Positions 43,722-52,203 of a stretch of 64,000 bases of DNA are shown here, piece after piece. The number at the start of each line of letters is the position of its first letter. Positions within the stretch are counted from its first letter, which is position 1. Source of the DNA: M3007 sp033764075 (GTDB lineage: Bacteria; Bacteroidota; Bacteroidia; Chitinophagales; Saprospiraceae). The position numbers were made by a program, and so were the translations under genes. The notes below the pieces were generated by a model. That model did no database searches, was not told the DNA's origin, and was given only the letters and a program-made list of their open reading frames with translations. The stretch is from positions 1 to 64,000 of the forward strand of contig JANRJH010000053.1 in NCBI GenBank assembly GCA_033764075.1, written 5' to 3'.

Positions 43722-43752
43722 AGAGCCATTGTGAGAACAGTGGCTCTTTTTT
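43722..43752 (+). terminator. Intrinsic terminator after tRNA-Pro
   Basis: Stem AGAGCCATTG / CAGTGGCTCT (one G·T pair), TGAGAA loop, followed by six Ts. Confidence 0.85.
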
Positions 43753-43847
43753 ATGGGTTAACTCGTCCTACGAGTAAGCTTTGTACTAGGTACTTGAATG
43801 CAACAAACGCACGACCTCTCCGAGGTCGCAAAACCTCGATAACGAAC

Positions 43848-44027
43848 AGTTCTACAAAAGCAGCACCTCTCCGAGGTGCCAAACAGGATGTCGGGAATGA
43901 CGTCAGAGAAATGACCTCGGAGAGGTCAAACCTTTGTAGTTCTACAAAAGCAGCACCTTTCCGAGGTGCCAAACAGGATGTCGGGAATGACGTCAGAGAA
44001 ATGACCTCGGAGAGGTCGAACGTTTGT
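43848..44027. repeat. 90-bp tandem duplication with internal palindromes
   Basis: Two adjacent 90-bp copies (43848-43937, 43938-44027) differ at only a few bases. Each holds CACCT(C/T)TCCGAGGTG near its start and GACCTCGGAGAGGTC near its end, both palindromic, so the copies can fold in several ways. A related partial palindrome (GACCTCTCCGAGGTC) lies just before, at about 43812. Both strands have open frames through the block, but these only reflect the repeat and look non-coding. Confidence 0.85.
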
Positions 44028-44329
44028 AATGGCAAGCCACACCCCCCCCGATCGGCGGTTAGAATAATACCCTTCACCTAAATGCGGCGTCAATTCTCGA
44101 CATCCCAAGGTTTCAAAAACTTGTGTGTAATGGACAGGGTTGACTCGTAAAACAAGTTATACTTCGCGCTGCCTGGACCTTCGGCCTAAGCTGCTGACTG
44201 GGAGCGCTTAGTATGACAGGTCGTGCACATGGACTGACGGCGCAGGGTATTACTATTTTTACGCACAACTGACACAACCCGCTCCATTATTCCCAAATTA
44301 TCCATACTTTAGCCCTTCCAAAATATATA
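44028..44329. other. Gene-free region after the tandem repeat
   Basis: About 300 bp with no credible gene. It contains a C8 homopolymer (about 44041) and a GC-rich stretch (44166-44215) with inverted words: GCGCT/AGCGC at 44166-44170/44203-44207, and CTAAGC/GCTTAG. The stretch could fold into an RNA hairpin, but I recognise no known RNA family. The AT-rich end (from about 44230) is probably the promoter area of the BLUF gene. Confidence 0.4.
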
Positions 44330-44767
44330 ATGGCCCTTTATCATCTCATATACCGAAGCAAAGCCCGCACCCGGCCCAACGATGCCGAACTGACCGCCCT
44401 GTTGCAGCAGTGCCGGGAAAACAACACGCCAAAACAGATCAGCGGCATACTGCTGTACGGGCACGGGATTTATGTCCAACTGCTGGAAGGCGACGACGAA
44501 TGTGTGCGGGACTTGTACTACAACCACATCGCCCAGGACCCCCGGCACTACGACCTCAAGGTGCTGCGCGAGGGCGGCATCAGCCGGCGTTTGTACACCA
44601 ACTGGTCCATGGCGTTTCGGGTATATGAGCCCGACCGGTTCCTTTCGTCTCCCGGTTTTGTAGACCCCGACCAGCCCTCCATTTACGGTCGCAGCTTGCT
44701 GTCGCCCCTGCAAACCATGGAGGCAATGGAAGTGCTCTCCCTGGAGGTGCAGCGAAGAGGAGAATAG
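44330..44767 (+). CDS. Stand-alone BLUF-domain blue-light photoreceptor
   Basis: 145 residues. It has the FAD-binding BLUF fold with the photocycle residues in register with AppA: Tyr8 in LIYRS, Asn32 in RENNTPKQISGILLY, Gln50 in IYVQLLEG, Trp92 and Met94 in TNWSMAF. The DPRHYDLKVL segment is also typical. After the ~95-residue domain only a ~50-residue tail remains, with no EAL, GGDEF or cyclase output domain. It must signal by protein contact to an unknown partner. It converges with the gene at 44786. Confidence 0.92.
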   Translation: MALYHLIYRSKARTRPNDAELTALLQQCRENNTPKQISGILLYGHGIYVQLLEGDDECVRDLYYNHIAQDPRHYDLKVLREGGISRRLYTNWSMAFRVYEPDRFLSSPGFVDPDQPSIYGRSLLSPLQTMEAMEVLSLEVQRRGE

Positions 44768-44785
44768 CAACGAATGCGGCGGGAA

Positions 44786-45256
44786 TCAGGCCATGGCAGG
44801 CGCCAGCGTTTCCGCGAGCGCTTCCCGGACGGTGGCGTCCAGCAGCCGGTTTTCCAGCACATCTGCGTAGGCTTCGAAGTACGCGATAACGTCTTCCCGG
44901 CGGTTGCGGCGCAGCCAGCGGAAGCCACCCGGAAGTTGTGCCAGCACCTTTTTGTCCGATAAATATTCCAGGTGATGCACGTCGGTGGGGGTAAGCCCCA
45001 GGTCCATCAGTTTGTGCAGCACCATGTCCACCGGCGCCTGGCTGGCGGGGCACCAGGCGGTGGCGAGCTCCGTCCACTCACCTGCGCCTTGCTGCGCGTA
45101 AGCGAATATCTCGCGTTCATCAAGGTCGGTCACCACCTGGATGAGGTTTCCACAATTGCATTGCCCGTGATGTCCCCAGGCGTAAGCGGCGCCGTTGCGC
45201 AGGTTCCCCGCCGCGTCCCGGAGCGCAGCAATAAGGGTGATGGTCGGTTTTGCCAT
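44786..45256 (-). CDS. Conserved protein of unknown function with CNCG motif
   Basis: 156 residues, cytoplasmic. Features are NGAAYAWGHHGQCNCGNLIQVVTDL near the start, then GEWTELATAWCPASQAPVDMVL, and LGLTPTDVHHLEYLSDKKVL followed by RNRREDVIAYFEAYADVLE. I recall similar uncharacterised Bacteroidota proteins with the same WGHxGxCNCG and HLEYLSD blocks. The Cys/His residues could bind a metal; this is inference. Confidence 0.65.
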   Translation of the reverse strand: MAKPTITLIAALRDAAGNLRNGAAYAWGHHGQCNCGNLIQVVTDLDEREIFAYAQQGAGEWTELATAWCPASQAPVDMVLHKLMDLGLTPTDVHHLEYLSDKKVLAQLPGGFRWLRRNRREDVIAYFEAYADVLENRLLDATVREALAETLAPAMA

Positions 45257-45445
45257 GACAGGTTTGCTTTTGAGAACAAATATGCGGTTTGAAACGCAAA
45301 AATCCGTTTCCGGTTCGGGGTACAGTGGCTACTTTGGAACGATTATAAAAAAGGGCGCTTTTTTTAACCCATCCGTGCCGGGGTTCCGGCAGCATTCAGG
45401 CCGGATTCTGTATCTTTCCGGGGCTCAAACCAAAAAAGTGCTCTT

Positions 45446-48391
45446 ATGTCAAAATTCCTGTACGTCCTGCTCCTGTTGTGCCTGTCGGCTGTTTTGTTGC
45501 CGGCCCAGACCTCCAAAGACATTACCGTGCCCCTGAAAGCGGAAGTGTCGCAATCCCCCGCCACCATCACCCTTTCCTGGCCAAACCCCGGCAATGCCAA
45601 CCTGCTGGTGCTGCGTCGCACCAAAGGGCAAACCGGCGCGCAATGGGTCGTTGTGCTCAACGCAAACGCCAGCAACTTTACCGGACTGCTGGACAATACC
45701 GTGCAAGCCGGCCAAACGTACGAGTACGTCATCCGCCGCCAGCTCGGCGCCCTGAACGCCTTTGGCTACGCCAGTGCCGCCTTGTACACACCACCGGTGG
45801 ATCATCGCGGCACGGTGCTGCTGTTCGTCGATTCTACCCTGTACGATCCACTGGAAATGGAGTTGGAGCGCCTGCGCCTTGACCTGACCGGTGACGGCTG
45901 GCATATTCGCGAGTTCCCCACTGGCGCCTCCGCCACGGTCGAAACCGTGAAAAGCCAGATTGTGCAGGCCTACCTGGCGGATTCCGTATCCGTGCGCTCC
46001 GTTTTTTTGCTCGGCGCCATTCCCATCCCGTATTCCGGCAACACCGCCTGGGATGCCCACCCGGAGCACAACGGCGCCTGGCCAGCCGACGTCTACTACG
46101 GCGATGTGGACGGCTTGTGGACCGATGATCAGATCGAAAACACCTCGCCGGCCAGGGCCGCAAACGACAACATTGGCGGCGACGGCAAGTTCGACCAGAG
46201 CTATGTCCCATCCGACATAGAGCTCGAAGTTGGCAGGGTCGATTTCCGCCGCCTCAACCCGGCCACCTTCGGCGCCTCGAGCACCGAATTGCTGCGCCGT
46301 TATCTGGACAAGAACCACGCCTGGCGGCAAAAAAAATACGTCGCCCAGCCAAAAGCGCTGGTGGACGACAATTTCGGCTATTTCAGCGGCGAGGCTTTCG
46401 GCGCCAACGGCTGGCGAAATGCCTACCCCCTGGTGGGCGATTCGGCGGTGGTAGCCGCCGACTTTTTCAACGACACCGACAGCGATCCCTGGCTGATGGC
46501 CTATGGCTGCGGTGGGGGCAACTACTCCGGCGCCGGTGGGGTCGGCAGCAGCACCAACTTTGCCACCGACTCCGTCAATGCGGTGTTCACCATGCTTTTT
46601 GGCAGCTATTTCGGCGATTGGGATTCTGAGAACAACCCCTTCATGGCTTCGGCCCTGGCCTCCAAAGGTGGCATCCTCACCTGCGCGTGGGCCGGACGCC
46701 CCCACTGGTTCATGCACCCGCTGGCTTCCGGCGAGACCATCGGGTATTGCACCCGGGAAACCCAAAATACGGAGTTCAACGACGGTTTTTACCTGACCTT
46801 CGGGTACGGCGGCGCCCATGTGTCGCTGCTGGGCGACCCCACCCTGCGCGCGCACGTGGTGGCGCCACCCCAAAACCTGACGGCCTCCGCCGGCGCATGC
46901 CGGGAAGTGAACCTGCAGTGGGATGCCGCCGCGCAGTCCGGGCTGGAAGGCTACCACGTCTACCGGGCTGCCACACGCAACGGACCCTACACGCGCCTCA
47001 CGGCCCAACCGGTTGCCGCCCCGCCCTATGCCACCGAAGCGCCGTCTGCCGACACCTTCTGGTACCAGGTACGCAGCGTGTACCGCCAGAGCAGCTTCGG
47101 CGGTGGCGTGTACGACAATACGAGCACGGGCGTTCTGATTGAAGTCGATATGAGCGGCGCCACGCCGCCTGCGGTGCAGGCCGGGCCGGACGCCGTGCTC
47201 ACCTGCCAGGATTCAACCGTCACCCTGCAGGCCACCGGCCAAACGAACGGCGTCACCTACCAATGGACCGGCCCCGGCGGGTACACCAGCACCCAGGCGA
47301 CGCCGGCCGTCGATTTTCCGGGAGCGTTCATTGGCCGGTTCACCGGCGCCAACGGCTGCGTGACCGCCGACACCATCCTGGTGATCGAAGACAGGACGGC
47401 CCCCACAGTCGACCTGGGACCGCCTCCCGTGCTTACCTGCATCGTGACCTCCATCAACTGCGACTGGACTGTGCCGGTGACGCCCGGCATCTTCTGGGCG
47501 GTCAACGACACGCCGGTCGGCCCCGGCCAAACGGTGAGCCTGTGCCCCAACCCCAACGTGCCCGGCGCCTGGGCGACCGTGACGGCTACGTCGGATGCCA
47601 CCGGCTGCAGCAGCTCTGCGGCATTTGTGGTAGAACAGGATGTCAGTGCGCCGGATATATCTGTCACCCAGCGGGATACCATCACCTGTTCCGGTATCTA
47701 CCAGGTGCTTACGGCCGTCAGCGGCACGCCCGGGGTTACGTTCACCTGGATTGGCCCTGCGGGGTTCTCGTCCAATCGACCGGAAATTCTGGCGATCATT
47801 TCCGGAGGGTACGCCCCTACGGCCACCAACCCGGCCAACGGCTGCACGTCTGCTGTGCCGTTCATTCCCGTCGACATCCAGCCATACCCGCCGATTGGGC
47901 CTATGGCTGCGGTGACGGACGAAAGCGCGCCGGGCGCCCAGGACGGCGTCGTCAACCTGCTTGTTGCCGGTGGCACGCCCCCGTACACATTCCAGTGGAG
48001 CAATGGCGCGACCACGGAGGACCTGAGCGGGCTGAGCGCCGGCGTCTACACGGTGACCATTACCGATGTTAACGGGTGTTCCTCGATGCTGACGGTGGAA
48101 GTTGGTCTGTTGCTGGATTGGACGGAGCTGCCGCCGGGTATTGCTGCATTTTCCGTCGCGCCCAACCCGTCGGCAGGGCACGTGTTCGTTTCATTGGCGT
48201 TTGACCAACCGACGGCCGTGCAACTGGAGCTCTGGTCGGCCGAGGGCCGGTTGCTCCTGACCCGGAGCGTTGCGCCGGCGAGCGCCATCCGCGAGCCGAT
48301 CGACCTGAGCGGTGTGCCGGCCGGACGGTACGAAGTGGTCGCCCGCCTGGCAAACGGTACGGTAGCGGCGCGCCACCTCGTGCGACAATAG
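45446..48391 (+). CDS. C25 (gingipain)-like T9SS protein with probably inactive catalytic domain
   Basis: 981 residues. A signal peptide (to about LLPAQ) and short fibronectin-like region precede a caspase-fold/C25-like domain (about 110-470): LFVDSTLYDPLEMELERL, SVRSVFLLGAIPIPYSG, the scaffold ADVYYGDVDGLWTD and LEVGRVDFRRL. Where active gingipains have GHG and later an 'S-x-C-x-G-x-F' Cys, this protein reads YGCGGG and LFGSYFGDW, so both catalytic positions look replaced. A type III fibronectin domain (475-565), Ig-like repeats (570-800) and one SprB-like repeat (825-895) follow. The C-terminus is a type A T9SS signal (FSVAPNPSAGHVFVSL … GRYEVVARLANGTVAARHLV). Confidence 0.75.
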   Translation: MSKFLYVLLLLCLSAVLLPAQTSKDITVPLKAEVSQSPATITLSWPNPGNANLLVLRRTKGQTGAQWVVVLNANASNFTGLLDNTVQAGQTYEYVIRRQLGALNAFGYASAALYTPPVDHRGTVLLFVDSTLYDPLEMELERLRLDLTGDGWHIREFPTGASATVETVKSQIVQAYLADSVSVRSVFLLGAIPIPYSGNTAWDAHPEHNGAWPADVYYGDVDGLWTDDQIENTSPARAANDNIGGDGKFDQSYVPSDIELEVGRVDFRRLNPATFGASSTELLRRYLDKNHAWRQKKYVAQPKALVDDNFGYFSGEAFGANGWRNAYPLVGDSAVVAADFFNDTDSDPWLMAYGCGGGNYSGAGGVGSSTNFATDSVNAVFTMLFGSYFGDWDSENNPFMASALASKGGILTCAWAGRPHWFMHPLASGETIGYCTRETQNTEFNDGFYLTFGYGGAHVSLLGDPTLRAHVVAPPQNLTASAGACREVNLQWDAAAQSGLEGYHVYRAATRNGPYTRLTAQPVAAPPYATEAPSADTFWYQVRSVYRQSSFGGGVYDNTSTGVLIEVDMSGATPPAVQAGPDAVLTCQDSTVTLQATGQTNGVTYQWTGPGGYTSTQATPAVDFPGAFIGRFTGANGCVTADTILVIEDRTAPTVDLGPPPVLTCIVTSINCDWTVPVTPGIFWAVNDTPVGPGQTVSLCPNPNVPGAWATVTATSDATGCSSSAAFVVEQDVSAPDISVTQRDTITCSGIYQVLTAVSGTPGVTFTWIGPAGFSSNRPEILAIISGGYAPTATNPANGCTSAVPFIPVDIQPYPPIGPMAAVTDESAPGAQDGVVNLLVAGGTPPYTFQWSNGATTEDLSGLSAGVYTVTITDVNGCSSMLTVEVGLLLDWTELPPGIAAFSVAPNPSAGHVFVSLAFDQPTAVQLELWSAEGRLLLTRSVAPASAIREPIDLSGVPAGRYEVVARLANGTVAARHLVRQ

Positions 48392-48404
48392 ACACCGGCG
48401 CGGG

Positions 48405-49769
48405 TCAGGGGAAGGCGAGCCGAATGCGCGTCCCCTGACCCACGACCGATTGGACGTCCAGGGTGACCTGGTGCAGGCGCAGGATGCTGTCGACCAGCGA
48501 CAGGCCGATGCCCGAGCCGGCGGTTTTGGCCTGCTGGACGCCCCGGTAAAAAGGCTGAAAAATGAACGGCAGGTCATCGGGTGGTATGCCGGGGCCGTTG
48601 TCGCTGATGTCCAGCACCGGTTTTTGGCCGGGGCCGACCAGCAGGGTGACGGCCACCCGGTGGTCGGGCGAAAATTTGCAGCCGTTGTCGATCAGGTTGG
48701 TCAAGGCGAGCCGGAGCAGGGCTTCATTGCCGTTGACAAGGAGCTGGGCTTCCTCTTCCAGCGGCCCGGAAATGTTGAAGGCGATGTGGTAATGGGGTTT
48801 GCTGCGATCCAGTCCGGACTGCACCTGGAGCACCAGTTCGTCCAGGCGAAGCGGCGTGTGTTCGATGCGGTTTTCATCCGAGTAGGCGCGGGCAATTTGC
48901 AGGAGTTTTTCCGTCATGTCGGCCAGCCCGTGGCTGTCCTGGAGCACCGATTGCAGCGTTTGGCGGTATGCTTCCGGACTTCTGTCGCGGTTCAGGGCCA
49001 CCTCCAGTTGGGAAACGATCACCGAAATGGGGTTTTTAAGTTCGTGTGAGATGTTGGACACGAACCGTTTTTGCATTTGGAACGCCACTTCGATGCGGTC
49101 CAGCATGCGGTTGAACGTGTTGATGAGCCTGGCAATTTCGTCGGCGTTGCGCGGTTCGCGGAGGCGGGCGCTCAGATCGGCAGGTCGTATGGCATCCACC
49201 TCGTTGACGATGGCGGAGACGGGTTCAAGGGCTTTTCGGGCGAAAAGGTATCCGACCAGCGCAACCATGCCGATGGAGAGAAAGAAGCCGGCGACGAGGA
49301 TGCGCAGCAGTTCGTCGAGTTCCTCGGTCTGAAACGCCGAAGCCGCCACCACGATGTACGGTCGGCCGGAGGGGGAAGCGGTGCGCATGGCGATGCCGGG
49401 CAGGCCGCCGTACAGGAGCCGGCATTCACCGAGTTGTCCGGTCATCTGATAGGTGCTTTCCGCCAGCTTTTCTGCCGGGGCGTTCAGCGAAAAAACCCGG
49501 TTGCGCTCCATGTCGAATATGGCGACCAGATGATCAACGGGCATGTTTTTGTCGAACTGCACGGCCTCTTCACCAACCGGAAGGGTGTCCAGGGTAGCGC
49601 CCTGCAGCAGCACCATACGGGCAATGGTGGTGGCCTTGAAGCGCAGGCCGTTGTAGAAGGCGACTTCCATGGACTGCCGGAATCGGATGTACACAAAGCC
49701 CAGGGTGAGCAGCAGGATGGTTGCCACGGTGAGGATAAACTGCAGGGTGAGTCGCGACCGGATTTGCAT
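48405..49769 (-). CDS. Membrane sensor histidine kinase
   Basis: 454 residues. TM1 (about 9-27) and TM2 (about 140-162) enclose a ~110-residue periplasmic sensor. HAMP (about 163-215) and HisKA follow with the phospho-acceptor in RFVSNISHELKNPISV. The ATP-binding domain has N box LTNLIDNGCKF, G1 DISDNGPGIPPDDL, F box FIFQPFYRG and G2 GSGIGLSLVDSI. It autophosphorylates and passes the phosphate to the response regulator encoded 7 bp upstream in the same operon. The signal is unknown. Confidence 0.93.
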   Translation of the reverse strand: MQIRSRLTLQFILTVATILLLTLGFVYIRFRQSMEVAFYNGLRFKATTIARMVLLQGATLDTLPVGEEAVQFDKNMPVDHLVAIFDMERNRVFSLNAPAEKLAESTYQMTGQLGECRLLYGGLPGIAMRTASPSGRPYIVVAASAFQTEELDELLRILVAGFFLSIGMVALVGYLFARKALEPVSAIVNEVDAIRPADLSARLREPRNADEIARLINTFNRMLDRIEVAFQMQKRFVSNISHELKNPISVIVSQLEVALNRDRSPEAYRQTLQSVLQDSHGLADMTEKLLQIARAYSDENRIEHTPLRLDELVLQVQSGLDRSKPHYHIAFNISGPLEEEAQLLVNGNEALLRLALTNLIDNGCKFSPDHRVAVTLLVGPGQKPVLDISDNGPGIPPDDLPFIFQPFYRGVQQAKTAGSGIGLSLVDSILRLHQVTLDVQSVVGQGTRIRLAFP

Positions 49770-49776
49770 GGTGTGG

Positions 49777-50466
49777 CTATTCCTCCCGGAAAATGTATCC
49801 TGTTTTGAATTGGGTGTGGATCAGTTTTTTATCGAACCCTTTTTCCACTTTTTTGCGCAGGAAATTGACGTACACTTCGACCACGTTGGTGCCGGTGTCG
49901 AAGTGGATGTCCCACACTTGTTCGGATATTTCTTTTTTGGAGATGGTACGTCCCGGGTTTCGAAGGAAGTACGCCATCAGGGCAAATTCTTTCGGGGTCA
50001 GTTCGATGCGTTGCCCCTGGCGGAAAAAATCGCGGGTGTCGAGGTGCATCTCCACGTCGGCCAAACGCAGGATTTGGGGCTCGGACTTTTCCGAAGGGGC
50101 CGGCCGGCGGGTGAGCGCCCGTATGCGCATGAGGAGTTCCCTGAATTCGAAAGGCTTGACGAGGTAGTCGTCGGCGCCGGCGTCGAAGCCCAACGCCTTG
50201 TCGTCCAGTTCCCCCAGGGCGGTGAGCAGCAGTACCGGGACGGTATTTCCCTGATCACGAAGCGACTGCAGGATGTGCAGGCCGCTGATGTCCGGAAGCA
50301 CCACATCGGAAATGACCACATGGTAGGTGTTCAACAGGGCCATTTTCAATCCTTCGGCGCCCAGGAGCGCAACGTCCGCCCTGATGTCGTGTTCCTCCAG
50401 CCCTTGCTGGAGGGAGTGCGCCATTTTGGCTTCATCTTCAATGATCAATATGTGTAACCGAGGCAT
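49777..50466 (-). CDS. OmpR/PhoB-type response regulator
   Basis: 229 residues. The receiver domain has the acidic pair in HILIIEDEAKMAHSL, the phospho-acceptor in HVVISDVVLPDISGL (about Asp52) and the conserved Lys in DDYLVKPFEFREL. The C-terminal winged helix shows ELTPKEFALMAYFLRNPGRTISKKEISEQVW and VYVNFLRKKVEKGF. First gene of the operon with the kinase. It is divergent from the haloperoxidase-like gene, with 143 bp between, so that gene is a candidate target. Confidence 0.95.
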   Translation of the reverse strand: MPRLHILIIEDEAKMAHSLQQGLEEHDIRADVALLGAEGLKMALLNTYHVVISDVVLPDISGLHILQSLRDQGNTVPVLLLTALGELDDKALGFDAGADDYLVKPFEFRELLMRIRALTRRPAPSEKSEPQILRLADVEMHLDTRDFFRQGQRIELTPKEFALMAYFLRNPGRTISKKEISEQVWDIHFDTGTNVVEVYVNFLRKKVEKGFDKKLIHTQFKTGYIFREE

Positions 50467-50609
50467 CCTACAGCAAATCTAATGCTTCAGATCACATAGG
50501 GTGGCTAAAAACGATACTTTTTAATAACTTTTTAATGGGTTCAGTATGCAAGTGGTACTATTATTGATATGCTCCATGTATTGACTACTAAATTATTTTT
50601 AACCAAATT

Positions 50610-52001
50610 ATGAGACTTTTCTCCAATCTTGCCCTGCTTTCGCTCATCGTTCTGGGAGGGATTTTTATCCTGTCTACCGGTTGTAACGATGCCGATTCCT
50701 CTTCGGACGACACCTTGTCCAATGATGTTGCCTCATACGACAACGATGTTGTTTTTGAGTGGAACGAGTTATTCCTCCAAATTGAACGGTACGCAGCGGG
50801 TTACCGTCCGGGACCCGCGCCGCGTGCGCTGGCCTACATGGGTATTTCCGCCTACGAGGCCTGCATCAGCGGTATGCCGGAATACCAGACGCTGGCGCCG
50901 CTTTTCGGACTTCAAGTGCCGAAAGCCGATCCGAAAGCTGTGTACCACTGGCCTTCGGTGGTCAACGCCAGCAATGCCCGGCTGATGCGCGAATTTTTTC
51001 CAAAGGTATCTCCCGATTTGCTGGCGAAAATAGACCAGCTCGAGACCAAGTTCGAGACCCTCTACCAGTCGGAAGCTTCGCCCGAGGTGCTGGATCGTTC
51101 GCGCCAGTTCGGTGAGGCCGTCGCTACGGCTGTCTGGAACTTCTCCGTCACCGACCCTGTGGGCCACGACCACTACCTCGATCCGTTCCAGAACTACAAC
51201 TGGGAGGATCACTTTGACAGTGATGGCGACTGGCGCCCTACCTTTCCCGGCCCGGGTAAACCCATGGGTGGTGTTTGGGGTAATGCCCGCATGTTTGCCC
51301 TTTCTGCCGGCGACCGCCTGTGCCGCAAGCCGCTTCCGTACAGTGTAAATCCGACCTCGGAATTATACGCCCAGGCGGTAGAGGTGTACGCGCAGAACAC
51401 ACCCACACTGTCGTATGACGCAGAATGGGTGGGTGAATTCTGGAGCGACGACCTGCTGGACCTGACCTTCAGCCCCGGCCCGCGCTGGCTGGCCATTGGT
51501 GATCAGGTGCTTAAACTGGAAAAAAGCAACCTGGAAACGGCCATTTACATGACGGTCAAGGTGGGCATTGCCCTGAACGATGCCGCTGTGGCTTGCTGGT
51601 ATTCGAAGTACTACTACAACGTAGAGCGCCCGCAAACCTACATCAACCGTGTGTTCGATCCCAACTGGAAACCGGCCCTATTCAACCCGCTGACCGGTGA
51701 AGAAGGCGTGACGCCCTCTTTCCCGGCGTATCCCTCGGGCCACTCCACCATGGGCGCCGCCGGCGCCGAAGTGCTGGCTGATATCTTCGGATATGCCTAC
51801 ACGCTGACGGATCGCTGTCATGAAAACCGCACCGAATTTGAAGGGAAGCCCCGGACTTTCGGCAGTTTCTTTGAAATGGCCCAGGAAAACGCCTGGTCTC
51901 GTGTGCCGCTGGGCGTTCACTTCCGTATGGACTGCGATGAAGGCGTTCGCTTCGGCACCGTCATCGGCCGCAAGGTGAACGATTTGCCCTGGAAAAAATA
52001 A
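50610..52001 (+). CDS. Vanadium-dependent haloperoxidase / PAP2-like lipoprotein
   Basis: 463 residues. MRLFSNLALLSLIVLGGIFILSTGC is a lipoprotein signal (Cys25). The vanadate/phosphate site is complete: Lys333-x6-Arg340-Pro (KYYYNVERP), PSGHS with His378 (AYPSGHSTMGAAGAE) and Ser430-Arg431-x5-His437-x3-Asp441 (SRVPLGVHFRMD). These are the residues that hold vanadate in chloroperoxidase-type enzymes and phosphate in PAP2 phosphatases. Halide oxidation versus acid phosphatase activity cannot be told apart by eye. Located in the envelope; divergent from the two-component operon. Confidence 0.9.
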   Translation: MRLFSNLALLSLIVLGGIFILSTGCNDADSSSDDTLSNDVASYDNDVVFEWNELFLQIERYAAGYRPGPAPRALAYMGISAYEACISGMPEYQTLAPLFGLQVPKADPKAVYHWPSVVNASNARLMREFFPKVSPDLLAKIDQLETKFETLYQSEASPEVLDRSRQFGEAVATAVWNFSVTDPVGHDHYLDPFQNYNWEDHFDSDGDWRPTFPGPGKPMGGVWGNARMFALSAGDRLCRKPLPYSVNPTSELYAQAVEVYAQNTPTLSYDAEWVGEFWSDDLLDLTFSPGPRWLAIGDQVLKLEKSNLETAIYMTVKVGIALNDAAVACWYSKYYYNVERPQTYINRVFDPNWKPALFNPLTGEEGVTPSFPAYPSGHSTMGAAGAEVLADIFGYAYTLTDRCHENRTEFEGKPRTFGSFFEMAQENAWSRVPLGVHFRMDCDEGVRFGTVIGRKVNDLPWKK

Positions 52002-52115
52002 AGTTCGCCCATTTGGGCAGGTATCCATTCAGGGACTGGACTCAACCGCGCATGCGTGACGACCGGTTTCTGGATGGGTATTTTTTTTTTTGCTCATGTT
52101 CCCCATTGTCTGATG

Positions 52116-52146
52116 GTGTCGGGGTGACTGTCAGTCACCCCGACAC
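52116..52146. repeat. 31-bp perfect palindrome with 15-bp arms
   Basis: GTGTCGGGGTGACTG, one central T, then its exact reverse complement. It lies 115 bp after the haloperoxidase stop and could be its terminator hairpin, although no T-run follows. A poly-T run (52081-52091) precedes it. Confidence 0.85.
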
Positions 52147-52203
52147 TTACGCTTGGCTTTCAGCAAAATAAGGAGTATGATCCTAAATTTTTATTCCATC
52201 ATC

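Noticed and set aside
43731..44081. Open frames on both strands across the 90-bp tandem repeat
   Set aside because: The predicted peptides only repeat the DNA duplication, have no start context and no domain.
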